A DNA stretch of 64,000 nucleotides. Origin: [Mycobacterium] zoologicum. GTDB lineage: Bacteria; Actinomycetota; Actinomycetes; Mycobacteriales; Mycobacteriaceae. Of the stretch, positions 12,316 to 19,934 are shown in pieces (positions within the stretch are counted from its first letter, which is position 1; each line of letters starts with the position of its first letter). The notes beneath the pieces are model-generated. The model worked only from the letters and a program-made list of their open reading frames with translations. It ran no database searches and was not told the DNA's origin. The translations under genes and the position numbers were made by a program. The stretch is from assembly GCF_020172665.1 (NCBI RefSeq), contig NZ_CP083985.1, positions 3,033,830-3,097,829 of the forward strand. Direction: 5' to 3'.

Positions 12316-13335
12316 GTGCGATCCGGGTGGGGCAACGGTGAGACAGCCAGCATCCGTGCTCCGTCGGTCCGGTCCCTACGCCAGCTCGCGATGTGTGAAC
12401 GTATGTGCGCGAGCCCGGGAATGGCGCGGGCATCATTTGAAGCGGCGTTCTTGATGGACGTGCGGCCGATACTGCCGACGCTCACCGCACCCACCCTGGT
12501 AATCCATGCCCGCGAGGATCACGCGGTTCCGGTGCAGGGCGGCCGGTATATCGCCGACCACATCCCCGGCGCGCGGTACCTGGAAGTCGAGGGTATCGAC
12601 CACGCGCCCTTTCTGACCGAGCCGGACAAAATCCTGACGGAGGTCGAGGAGTTCCTCACCGGCAGCCACGCGGCGCCGGCGCAGTCGCATCGGGCCCTGC
12701 GCACCGTGTTGTTCACCGACATCGTCGCCTCGACGCAGCACGCCGCGGCGAGCGGCGACGAGCGGTGGCGCGCGGTGCTGCACCGCTTCGGCGAAGTCAC
12801 CGCCGAACTCACGGAGCGATTCAGCGGCGCGGTGGTGAAGAACACCGGCGACGGCCACCTCGCCACGTTCGACGGCCCGACGCAGGCAATCCGCTGCGCC
12901 GAGGCATTGCAGAACGACGCCGACACCCTGGGCATCGAGATTCGAATAGGCATCCACACCGGTGAGTGCGAACTGATCGACAACGACATCACCGGAATGG
13001 CGGTGCACACCGCAGCCCGGATCGTCGGGCAGGCCGGCGCCGGCGAAATTCTCGTCTCGCGCACGGTGCGCGATCTGGTCGTCGGCTCGGGCACGGGCTT
13101 CGAAGACCGCGGCAGCGTCGAGCTGCGCGGCGTTCCCGGCACCTGGCAACTGCTGGCCGTCGATCGCAACGGCCCGCCCGCCGGATCTGCCGAGGCCGAA
13201 CTGGCGTCGACGCCCACCCCCGGTCCCCAGGCCACGATGCGCCCCGCCGATCGCGCCGTAGCAGTGCTGGCACGGCGGACACCATGGATCCTTCGTGGGG
13301 CGGCCCGCATCGCGCTGGCCACCCGCAGCAAATAA
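12316..13335 (+). CDS. 5'-truncated alpha/beta hydrolase - class III adenylate cyclase fusion
   Basis: The C-terminal 200 residues form a class III nucleotide cyclase domain: FTDIVAST with the first metal Asp, KNTGDGHLATF with the second, and GMAVHTAARIVG. The preceding 110 residues match only the C-terminal part of the alpha/beta hydrolase domain usually fused to it (ASPGMARASFE, DVRPILPTLTAPTLVIHARED, DHAPFL), so the nucleophile-bearing N-terminal half is missing. Homology-like sequence in frame reaches back to about 12256 and then runs into AT-rich DNA. The GTG at 12316 is an arbitrary start. The cyclase site appears intact, but expression is doubtful; it may be a decaying remnant. It converges with the DUF2127 gene 10 bp away. 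Confidence 0.65.
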   Translation: MRSGWGNGETASIRAPSVRSLRQLAMCERMCASPGMARASFEAAFLMDVRPILPTLTAPTLVIHAREDHAVPVQGGRYIADHIPGARYLEVEGIDHAPFLTEPDKILTEVEEFLTGSHAAPAQSHRALRTVLFTDIVASTQHAAASGDERWRAVLHRFGEVTAELTERFSGAVVKNTGDGHLATFDGPTQAIRCAEALQNDADTLGIEIRIGIHTGECELIDNDITGMAVHTAARIVGQAGAGEILVSRTVRDLVVGSGTGFEDRGSVELRGVPGTWQLLAVDRNGPPAGSAEAELASTPTPGPQATMRPADRAVAVLARRTPWILRGAARIALATRSK

Positions 13336-13345
13336 CCTTCAGCCG

Positions 13346-14125
13346 CTACGCCGACGTGGCGGCAGCGGATTCGGCGAGGCCGGCCCGTTCAACACTCAGC
13401 AGGCTTTCCGCCCGGTGTTCTCGGTAGTACGCGCGGGCGCCGCCGTTGATGCCGAAGAGTCGTTTGCTCCACAGCAGCCACCCGACCGCCACGACATTGA
13501 CCGCCAAGGCCGCCACCCGCAGCATCGTCACCTTCTCGGTGAGCTCGTAGATTTCGAACGGCAGAAACACGCTGGTCGCGATCACCGCGAAGTACTCGCC
13601 CCACCGGCGCACCAACCACAGGCCGACGGCCTCGATCAGTTCGATCGCGGCATAGGCGATGAGTCCCGTCGCGATCAACAGGAACGTCGATGACGACCAG
13701 CTCAGCGCTTGGCCGATGTGGTGCAGGACCTTCGAGTCGTCGGGGTTCCACCCGATCTGTTCGGCCAACGGCCGCAGCAACGGAATGTCGTGTTCGAAGG
13801 CCTGCTGTAACTGCTCCCGCGAGCCGCGGACCTTGAGCACGCCGGTGGCCAGCAGCAGGAGCAGGGCGCCTCTGACGGCACGTTCCACCGCGAGTACCCG
13901 CATCAGAGTCCGGTCCCGCAGCAACCGGCCACGAGGAATCTCCGGCGCGGTGTCGGCCGGACCTCGACTACGCGGCGGGCCGACGACGAATGTCTCGCAC
14001 CGCAGGCAGCGCCACGCCTCCCCGACCGGGGTGTCAACCCGCAGCCGCTCCCGCAGCTCGGGCTCGTCGGGCGCGAAGGTGGCATGCCCACGCAGACCGC
14101 ACGATCGCAGCGCGAAATTCACCAT
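13346..14125 (-). CDS. DUF2127 domain-containing membrane protein
   Basis: The 259-residue product starts with a Cys-containing segment (RSCGLRGHATF, WRCLRCETF) that could bind a metal through CxxC-like pairs. A DUF2127-type membrane region follows: AVRGALLLLLATGVLKV, the loop with EHDIPLLRPLAEQIGWNPDD, TFLLIATGLIAYAAIELIEAVGLWLVRRWGEYF and LRVAALAVNVVAVGWLLW. About four transmembrane segments are expected. The segment AIELIEAVGLWLVRRWGEYFAV is characteristic of the family. Function is unknown. It is divergent from adhC, with about 165 bp between the two genes. Confidence 0.75.
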   Translation of the reverse strand: MVNFALRSCGLRGHATFAPDEPELRERLRVDTPVGEAWRCLRCETFVVGPPRSRGPADTAPEIPRGRLLRDRTLMRVLAVERAVRGALLLLLATGVLKVRGSREQLQQAFEHDIPLLRPLAEQIGWNPDDSKVLHHIGQALSWSSSTFLLIATGLIAYAAIELIEAVGLWLVRRWGEYFAVIATSVFLPFEIYELTEKVTMLRVAALAVNVVAVGWLLWSKRLFGINGGARAYYREHRAESLLSVERAGLAESAAATSA

Positions 14126-14291
14126 GGGAGACAGTGTGTCAAGGATTACGTCACCACGGTCGCACCAGCACCACGCTGGGAAAACGCGCCTGGATATCGC
14201 GCCTACGCTGGATCGCGGACAGCCAGCCGAAAATTACTTTGCTAAGCTATGTTTTTACGCTTCGACGCATCTCTGAAGAGGAATCTCGACT

Positions 14292-15344
14292 ATGACCACC
14301 GTTTCCGCTTACGCCGCCACCTCGGCCACCGACCCGCTGAGCCGAACCACCATCACCCGCCGGGACCCCGGCCCGCACGACGTGGCGTTCGACATCGCCT
14401 TCGCCGGCATCTGCCACTCCGACATCCACACCGTCAAAGCCGAGTGGGGCCGACCGACCTATCCCCTGGTTCCCGGCCACGAGATCGCCGGCGTGGTGAC
14501 CGCGGTCGGGTCCGAGGTCACCAAGTACAAGGTCGGTGACCGCGTCGGCGTCGGCTGCTTCGTCGACTCCTGCCGCGAGTGCCCCAGCTGCCTGGCCAGC
14601 AATGAGCAGTACTGCACCGGCGGCGGCATGGTCGGCACCTACGCGGGCGTCGGCCGCGACGGCCAGCCGACCCAGGGCGGCTACAGCGGCGCGATCGTCG
14701 TCGACGAGAACTATGTGCTGGCCATCCCCGACGAGATCCCCCTGGACGCCGCAGCTCCCCTGCTGTGCGCGGGCGTCACCACCTATTCGCCGCTGCGGCA
14801 CTGGAATGTCGGTCCCGGCAAGCAGATTGCGGTCGTCGGCCTGGGCGGGCTGGGCCACATGGCCGTCAAACTCGGGACCGCGATGGGCGCCGAGGTCACC
14901 GTGCTGTCGCAGTCGCTGAAGAAGATGGAGGACGGGCTGCGCCTGGGTGCGCAGCACTACTACGCCACCAGCGACCCAGCCACCTTCAAGAAGCTGCGCA
15001 ACGGTTTCGACGTCATCCTCAACACCGTCTCGGCCAGCCTGGACCTGGGTGCGTATCTGAACCTGCTCACCCTGGACGGCACGTTGGTGGAGTTGGGCAT
15101 GCCGGAGAGCGCGCTGGCGGTGCCGCCGGGGCCGCTGGTCCGGATGCGGCGCAGCGTGTCGGGTTCGTTGATCGGCGGGATCGCCGAGACCCAGGAGATG
15201 CTGGACTTCTGCGCCGAGCACGATGTGCGGCCCGAGATCGAGATCATCGAGCCGGACTACATCAACACCGCCTACGAGCGGGTGCTCGCCTCCGACGTGC
15301 GCTACCGGTTCGTCATCGACACCGAGTCGCTGCGGACCCCGTAG
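14292..15344 (+). CDS. adhC: zinc-dependent NAD(P) alcohol dehydrogenase AdhC
   Basis: The 350-residue protein is a cinnamyl-alcohol-dehydrogenase-type medium-chain dehydrogenase. Catalytic zinc ligands are Cys41 (GICHSD) and His63-Glu64 (PGHE), with the later Cys in the second domain; structural zinc is held by Cys94, Cys97, Cys100 and Cys108. The nucleotide-binding motif is GLGGLGH. It should interconvert aldehydes and alcohols with NADP(H). It corresponds to Rv3045 in order after fecB, although here a 4.8-kb stretch has come between. A GAGG ribosome-binding sequence sits about ten bases upstream of the ATG. Confidence 0.92.
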   Translation: MTTVSAYAATSATDPLSRTTITRRDPGPHDVAFDIAFAGICHSDIHTVKAEWGRPTYPLVPGHEIAGVVTAVGSEVTKYKVGDRVGVGCFVDSCRECPSCLASNEQYCTGGGMVGTYAGVGRDGQPTQGGYSGAIVVDENYVLAIPDEIPLDAAAPLLCAGVTTYSPLRHWNVGPGKQIAVVGLGGLGHMAVKLGTAMGAEVTVLSQSLKKMEDGLRLGAQHYYATSDPATFKKLRNGFDVILNTVSASLDLGAYLNLLTLDGTLVELGMPESALAVPPGPLVRMRRSVSGSLIGGIAETQEMLDFCAEHDVRPEIEIIEPDYINTAYERVLASDVRYRFVIDTESLRTP

Positions 15345-15360
15345 TGTCCCGTTCGCTGAG

Positions 15361-15409
15361 CGTGTACTGAGGGGCGAAAAATTCGCGAAATCCTCGCGCT
15401 CAGTGCACG
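15361..15409. terminator. structured convergent terminator between adhC and vapC
   Basis: CGTGTACTGAG (15361-15371) pairs with CTCAGTGCACG (15399-15409), 10 Watson-Crick pairs plus one U-G. Inside the loop a second hairpin is possible: GCGAA (15374-15378) with TTCGC (15382-15386). The element ends two converging transcripts. Confidence 0.55.
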
Positions 15410-15427
15410 TTCGGCGTGGGCTGGGAA

Positions 15428-15844
15428 TCAGCTCAGCGCGCCGGGCGGCACCAGCCACCGCATCGGCTGTTTGGTCACCGCGGCGATGGCATCGTAGTCA
15501 TGGTCGTAGTGCAGCACCGTCGCCTCGTGGCGACGCGCAACCGCCGCAATGATCAGATCCGGCAGCTTTACCGCTCGATGCAGCGATTCCCTGACCAGCG
15601 CCAGCTGGGTGGCAAGTACGTCATCCCAGATCTCGTCCGGGCTGGGCAACCAGCGCAGGGCGCGGCGCTCCTCCGCCATCTCGATGGCCTCGCGCTCACT
15701 TCGCGCCGAGACGGTCAACTCGGCATCAATGATCGCGCAGGTCGCGACCGTGCCGCGATCAAGTTCGTCCTGCAGCGCCGCGCGGGCGACGGAGTGACGC
15801 GCCCAGTGCCAGACAGTTGTGTCGGCCAGATAAACCTGGCTCAT
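15428..15844 (-). CDS. vapC: VapC family PIN-domain RNase toxin
   Basis: The 138-residue PIN-domain protein keeps the acidic metal-binding residues: Asp8 in LADTTVW, Glu42 in IIDAE, Asp96 in KLPDLIIAA, and Asp114/Asp116 in LHYDHDYD. VapC toxins are Mg2+-dependent endoribonucleases, often against tRNA or the 23S sarcin-ricin loop, and are neutralised by VapB. Its ATG overlaps the vapB stop (ATGA at 15841-15844), so the pair is translationally coupled. The RNA target cannot be read from sequence. Confidence 0.88.
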   Translation of the reverse strand: MSQVYLADTTVWHWARHSVARAALQDELDRGTVATCAIIDAELTVSARSEREAIEMAEERRALRWLPSPDEIWDDVLATQLALVRESLHRAVKLPDLIIAAVARRHEATVLHYDHDYDAIAAVTKQPMRWLVPPGALS

Positions 15845-16059
15845 TCGGGGTCACGGCGCCATGCCCGCTCGCGGGCCTGTTGCTGCTGCTCCCAGTACTG
15901 GGGATCGTCGGCGAAGCGATCCAGCATCCGTGCACGGACCTCGCGCGCCGCGACTTCCCGCAACGCGGTGTTGATGGTGTCCTTCTTGGTCGAGGTGTTC
16001 AGTACCTTGGCCGCCGCGACGAGCGCATCATCATCGATATCCACAAGCGTTTTGGCCAT
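15841..16059 (-). CDS. vapB: VapB family antitoxin
   Basis: The 72-residue protein begins with a ribbon-helix-helix-like segment (AKTLVDIDDDALVAAAKVLNTSTKKDTINTALREV) for dimerisation and DNA binding. The C-terminal tail (DDPQYWEQQQQARERAWRRDPE) is charged and probably wraps the toxin. It directly precedes vapC. Antitoxins of this type repress their own operon, and palindromes TGTATACA and AGATATATCT lie at and just upstream of its start codon. Confidence 0.85.
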   Translation of the reverse strand: MAKTLVDIDDDALVAAAKVLNTSTKKDTINTALREVAAREVRARMLDRFADDPQYWEQQQQARERAWRRDPE

Positions 16060-16087
16060 GTATACAACAGTAACACCAGATATATCT
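16059..16087 (-). promoter_or_regulatory. vapBC promoter/operator region with two palindromes
   Basis: Perfect palindromes TGTATACA (16059-16066, overlapping the vapB start) and AGATATATCT (16078-16087) stand 11 bp apart. The second contains a -10-like TATATC on the minus strand, which would give a very short leader. The arrangement suits autorepression by VapB or VapBC, but that is inference. Confidence 0.4.
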
Positions 16088-16111
16088 TCGGCTACCGGTT
16101 CGCCGGCACGC

Positions 16112-17386
16112 TCACACGTAGCGGTTGCGCCCGGCCAGGGCGCCCGAGACCGTCTGCACCAGGTAGACGGCCAGCATCATCAGCCACGGCACCGTCCATC
16201 CGCCGCTGACCTGATGCAACAGGCCGAACAGGAACGGACCGACGCCGGCCAGCAGATACCCGAAGCCCTGCGCCATCCCGGACAGGCTCACGGTGTCCTG
16301 CGCGTCGCGGGCTCGCAGTGCGATCACGGTGAGCGCCAACGAGAAAACGCTCATCCCCAGACCCACCAGCACGCTCCACAGCAGCGGGGCGGCCGCCGGC
16401 GCGATCAGCAGACCGAGCATGCCGGTGATGCCGAGCACCCCCAGCCCGACGATCCAGCCGCTCTGGCTCTCGCTGCGGGCAGCCAGCGGGGAGACCACCA
16501 GGCTGATCGGCACCGCGATCAGCGAGATCAGGCCGAGCAACAGGCCGGCGCGCGCGTCGCTCATGCCGGTCTCGATCAGCACCTCGGGCAGCCAGCCCAA
16601 CACCACGTAGGCCAGAAACGACTGGGTGCCGAAGAACAGCGTGACCGTCCAGGCCAGCCTGCTGTCCAGCAGTGACCGACCCTTGGTCGCGCTGGCCGGT
16701 GAACTCGTTGCGCCCCTGTCGAATCCGCGAGAACCCACCACCCAGGCCGCGAAGGCCAGAAGGGCGAGCGCACTCCAGGTACCCAGCGCCGATCGCCAGC
16801 CACCCAGGACGTCGTCGAGCAGCGGGGTGAGCGCCGAGCCCAATGCCCCGCCGCCCTGCAGTGCCGCGGTGTACACGCCGGTCATCAGGCCCACCTGCGC
16901 CGGGAAGGAACCCCTGATGACGACCGGGATCAGCACGTTGATCAGCGCGATGCCGGCGGTGGCGACCAGGGTTCCGCCGAGCACGACCAACGGCCCGTCG
17001 CAGACCCTGATCAGCAGTCCCGCAACGAGGGTGAGCAGCGCGGCAGAGATGGTGCGGCCCAATCCGATCCGCCGCGACAGCCACGGCGCCGCGAGCCCGG
17101 CTCCGGCGAAGCACAGGCCCGGCAGGGTGGTCAGCACGCCGGCCCAGGTGTCCGAGGCGCCCAGTGCGCCGCGCATCTCCGGCAGCAGCGGCCCGACGCT
17201 GGTGATCGCCGGGCGCAGGTTCACTGCGGTCAACACCACCGCGACGGTCAGCAGTGCGCCGCCGGCCGCCATCGCCGCGGGCTGGATCTCGGTGGCGCCG
17301 TCGAGTTCCAGTTCAAGGTCATGCTCGTACCGACCAAGCGTTTCGTTGCGCGGGCGGCGGGTCACCTGAAGTAGGGTCGCATACAT
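16112..17386 (-). CDS. CynX/NimT family MFS transporter
   Basis: The 424-residue product has about twelve hydrophobic segments after a 40-residue charged N-terminus. AVNLRPAITSVGPLLPEM in the first helix region is typical of the cyanate/nitroimidazole (CynX/NimT) branch of the major facilitator superfamily. Other landmarks are the SRRIGLGRT loop after helix 2 and FGYLLAGVGPFLFGLLH. Substrate is not decidable. It is divergent from a GntR regulator with only 27 bp between the starts, so the regulator very likely controls it. Confidence 0.82.
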   Translation of the reverse strand: MYATLLQVTRRPRNETLGRYEHDLELELDGATEIQPAAMAAGGALLTVAVVLTAVNLRPAITSVGPLLPEMRGALGASDTWAGVLTTLPGLCFAGAGLAAPWLSRRIGLGRTISAALLTLVAGLLIRVCDGPLVVLGGTLVATAGIALINVLIPVVIRGSFPAQVGLMTGVYTAALQGGGALGSALTPLLDDVLGGWRSALGTWSALALLAFAAWVVGSRGFDRGATSSPASATKGRSLLDSRLAWTVTLFFGTQSFLAYVVLGWLPEVLIETGMSDARAGLLLGLISLIAVPISLVVSPLAARSESQSGWIVGLGVLGITGMLGLLIAPAAAPLLWSVLVGLGMSVFSLALTVIALRARDAQDTVSLSGMAQGFGYLLAGVGPFLFGLLHQVSGGWTVPWLMMLAVYLVQTVSGALAGRNRYV

Positions 17387-17409
17387 CCGATGATTGGGTG
17401 AAGGGAGGA
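17387..17409. promoter_or_regulatory. divergent control region of the CynX-like transporter and GntR gene
   Basis: Within the 27-bp interval the short dyad CCGATGATTGG (17387-17397) lies beside the GntR Shine-Dalgarno GGGAGG (17403-17408). So short a spacer means the regulator's operator must overlap the promoters or the first codons. The dyad is a candidate only. Confidence 0.3.
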
Positions 17410-17413
17410 TATT

Positions 17414-18088
17414 GTGCCGTTGGTCACCACCCGCCGCACCGGTTTGGTAGATCAGGTGATCGACCAGCTCCGAGCGTCGGTGACGGCCGGAGAATGGCCG
17501 GTCGATTCACGCATCCCCCCCGAGCCGGACCTCGCCGAAGCCTTCGGCGTCGGCCGCAACACCGTGCGCGAGGCGGTCCGGGCGCTGGCCCACGGCGGCA
17601 TCCTGGAGGTCCGTCAGGGTGACGGGACCTACGTGCGCGCCACCAGCGAGGTGTCCGGCGCCGTACGACGGCTGTGCGGACCTGAGTTGCGCGACGTGCT
17701 GCAGGTCCGACGGTGCCTGGAGGTGGAGGGGGCGCGGCTGGCCGCAGCCGCCCGCACCGACGAGGACCTGGCACGGTTGCGCGCTCTGTTGGATCGACGC
17801 GACTCTCACCAGGAGCTGGGCCAACACCAGGACTTCGTCCGGTCCGACACCGATTTCCATCTCGCGGTGGTCGCCTGCTCCCACAATCCGGTGCTGACCG
17901 AGCTGTACTGCGGACTCACCGAGGTGCTGATGGCCAGTGTGGCCAGCACCAGCGCGAAGCCGGCGCACGAGGACCAGATCCGGCACCGCGGCCTGGTGGA
18001 GGCGATAGCCGCCGGCGACGTCGAGGCGGCCGGGCGCGAAGCGGGCGGCTTTCTCGACGAGCTGCTGGACGGCCTGCCTACCTGCTGA
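17414..18088 (+). CDS. FadR-subfamily GntR transcriptional regulator
   Basis: The 224-residue protein has an N-terminal winged helix (LVDQVIDQLRASVTAGEWPVDSRIPPEPDLAEAFGVGRNTVREAVRALAHGGILEVRQGDGTYV) and a C-terminal FCD ligand domain with the metal-site residues expected in DTDFHLAVV, HEDQIRHRGLVEAI. The domain probably binds a small organic acid at a metal centre. The GTG start follows GGGAGG with five bases between. It probably regulates the divergent CynX-like transporter. Five bases separate its stop from the convergent DoxX-like gene. Confidence 0.88.
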   Translation: MPLVTTRRTGLVDQVIDQLRASVTAGEWPVDSRIPPEPDLAEAFGVGRNTVREAVRALAHGGILEVRQGDGTYVRATSEVSGAVRRLCGPELRDVLQVRRCLEVEGARLAAAARTDEDLARLRALLDRRDSHQELGQHQDFVRSDTDFHLAVVACSHNPVLTELYCGLTEVLMASVASTSAKPAHEDQIRHRGLVEAIAAGDVEAAGREAGGFLDELLDGLPTC

Positions 18089-18093
18089 GCCGG

Positions 18094-18498
18094 TCAGTCG
18101 CGCCGAAGTCCCAACACCCGCAACAGTTCCGGCCGGCGAAGGATCAGCGCGATCCACAGCAGCACACCGACATACACCCCCGACAACACAAAGCCGGCCA
18201 GCGGCTTGTCGGCATGCAGGTTCGTGGTCACCGCGCCACCCAGGTAGGCGGTCAGGCCGAGCGCACCCAGCACCGCGGTGCGCGGAATCAGGAAAACCAC
18301 CACGCACACCAACAGCACCCAGCCGATCACCGCGGTCTTGTCCGGCGAAAAGCCCAGCGCCTCAGTGCCTTCGCGGGCGAACGACACACCGAGGATCTTA
18401 GGGATGGCATCGAACGCGAAGAACAGTGCGAGCACGGCCGTGATCACCGCGCCGGCGATCCAAGCCTTGGAGCGTTGTGTCTCGGTGTTGTCCGTCAT
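18094..18498 (-). CDS. DoxX-like small membrane protein
   Basis: The 134-residue product starts MTDNTETQ and has four hydrophobic helices: WIAGAVITAVLALFFAFDAIPKIL, AVIGWVLLVCVVVFLIP, TAVLGALGLTAYLGGAVTTNL and FVLSGVYVGVLLWIALIL. The pattern (F-F-A-x-D-x-x-x-K in helix 1, TAYLGGAV in helix 3) is that of DoxX-like DUF proteins. Function is unknown; some relatives act in redox stress. The frame is open further upstream but the ATG at 18498 gives the conserved-looking N-terminus. It lies 11 bp behind the NarK-type gene. Confidence 0.75.
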   Translation of the reverse strand: MTDNTETQRSKAWIAGAVITAVLALFFAFDAIPKILGVSFAREGTEALGFSPDKTAVIGWVLLVCVVVFLIPRTAVLGALGLTAYLGGAVTTNLHADKPLAGFVLSGVYVGVLLWIALILRRPELLRVLGLRRD

Positions 18499-18509
18499 GG
18501 CACCACTCC

Positions 18510-19850
18510 CTATGTCGACGTTGCCGGTGCGCGCTCGCGGGCGGGCAGAAACATCACGGTATACCCGAAGAGCAGCACCGCGGTGATCACCAGCAGCACC
18601 AGCGCGACGGTGTAATTGTTGTGCACCGGATCGTATGTCGCGCCCATCACCAGCGGCGGGAAGTAGCCGCCCAGGCCGCCGACCGCCGCCACGATCCCGG
18701 TGACCGAGCCCATCGACCCCGACGGGGCGCGTCGTGACACCCACGCGAACACCCCGCCCGTGCCGATGCCGAGCGCCACCGCCAGCGGAATGAACGTCAA
18801 CCCCGTCCACAGGTCCGCCGGCGGGTGGAACACGGCAATGAGCGCCTGCACGGCGACGCCGGCAAGTGCCGCCAGCACAACGTATTTCGGTGCGATGTGG
18901 TCGGCCAATGTGCCGCCGAGCAGGCGGGCGAACACCGCCGCCATGGCGAACGCCGCGGTACGTTCACCCGCGCCGACCGCGGAAAAATCGTAGATCGTCT
19001 TGATGTAGATCGGTAGGTAGTTGCAGAACGCCACGAACCCGCCGAACACCAGCGCGTACAGAATCGACATCTCCCAGGTGACCCGCAACTTCGCGGCGGC
19101 CTTGAGCTTCGGCAACACACTGGCGGTGTTCGGCACGAATCGCGGGCCGTTGCGCAACACCGCGAAGCACAGCAGTGCGGTCGCCGCAAGCGCCACCGCC
19201 ACGATCACGTGGGTGGCGAACAGGCCGAACCACTTCACGAACCGCGGGGTGAAGAACGCCGACGCCGCGGTGCCGGCCATCCCCATCCCGAACACCCCGG
19301 TTGCGAAGCCGCGGCGTTCCGGCGCAAACCAGTTGTTGGCGAACGGGATTCCGATGGCGAACACGGTGCCGGCCACGCCCAGGAAGAACCCGGCACCCAC
19401 CATCAGCGGGTAAGAACCGATCTGCGCGGCGTAACCCACGACGAGCACCGGGATGATCGAGGCCAGCGAGACTCCGATGAACATGGTGCGGCCCCCGAAA
19501 CGGTCGGTCATCAGCCCGCTGGCGATCCGACCCAAGGCCCCCACCAGGATCGGGGTGGCCACCATCAGCGCCTGCTGGTTGGAGCTCAGCGACATCTGGG
19601 CGGCGTACTGCGTCGACAGCGGACCGACCAGATTCCACGCCCAGAAACAGATCACCGAGGCCCAGGTGGCCAGCAGCAGCTGCACCGTCTGCTGCGTTCC
19701 GGTGCCCAGTTCTTCAGTGCTCGTCACGAGACGATCCAACCACTGCGAAGCGCTCGTGGACCGGAAATCCGAAACGGTGGCTTCCGCCGGGGGACGGGAG
19801 GACAGACTAGGGCGAAGGCGAGGAATCCACGACCTAGTCCTTGACCACAC
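18510..19850 (-). CDS. NarK-type MFS nitrate/nitrite transporter
   Basis: Twelve hydrophobic segments follow an N-terminus of about 60 residues. The nitrate-nitrite porter branch is suggested by the Gly-rich helix 5 (GAGFFLGVAGTVFAIGIPFANNWFAPERRGFATGVFGMGMAG) and helix 11 (VTGIVAAVGGLGGYFPPLVMG), both close to the nitrate signature. The RFGG loop after helix 2 (MTDRFGGRTM) is present. The true start is uncertain: no Shine-Dalgarno supports 19850, and a GTG about 36 codons in (VTSTEELGTG) is possible. It probably forms a transcription unit with the DoxX-like gene. No nitrate reductase genes are in the window. Confidence 0.78.
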   Translation of the reverse strand: MWSRTRSWIPRLRPSLSSRPPAEATVSDFRSTSASQWLDRLVTSTEELGTGTQQTVQLLLATWASVICFWAWNLVGPLSTQYAAQMSLSSNQQALMVATPILVGALGRIASGLMTDRFGGRTMFIGVSLASIIPVLVVGYAAQIGSYPLMVGAGFFLGVAGTVFAIGIPFANNWFAPERRGFATGVFGMGMAGTAASAFFTPRFVKWFGLFATHVIVAVALAATALLCFAVLRNGPRFVPNTASVLPKLKAAAKLRVTWEMSILYALVFGGFVAFCNYLPIYIKTIYDFSAVGAGERTAAFAMAAVFARLLGGTLADHIAPKYVVLAALAGVAVQALIAVFHPPADLWTGLTFIPLAVALGIGTGGVFAWVSRRAPSGSMGSVTGIVAAVGGLGGYFPPLVMGATYDPVHNNYTVALVLLVITAVLLFGYTVMFLPARERAPATST

Positions 19851-19886
19851 CGCCTCGCCAGAGATCGTCTATATTGGCGAACCTTG

Positions 19887-19907
19887 GCGACTCCAAAAAA
19901 AGGGGTC
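19887..19907 (-). terminator. hairpin downstream of the PGRS gene
   Basis: CGACTCC (19887-19893) can pair with GGGGTCG (19901-19907), with one G-U pair, around a seven-base A/T loop. It lies 28 bp beyond the stop codon of the PGRS gene on the minus strand. Confidence 0.4.
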
Positions 19908-19934
19908 GTATCGAGATGTTCGGAATATTCTCCG

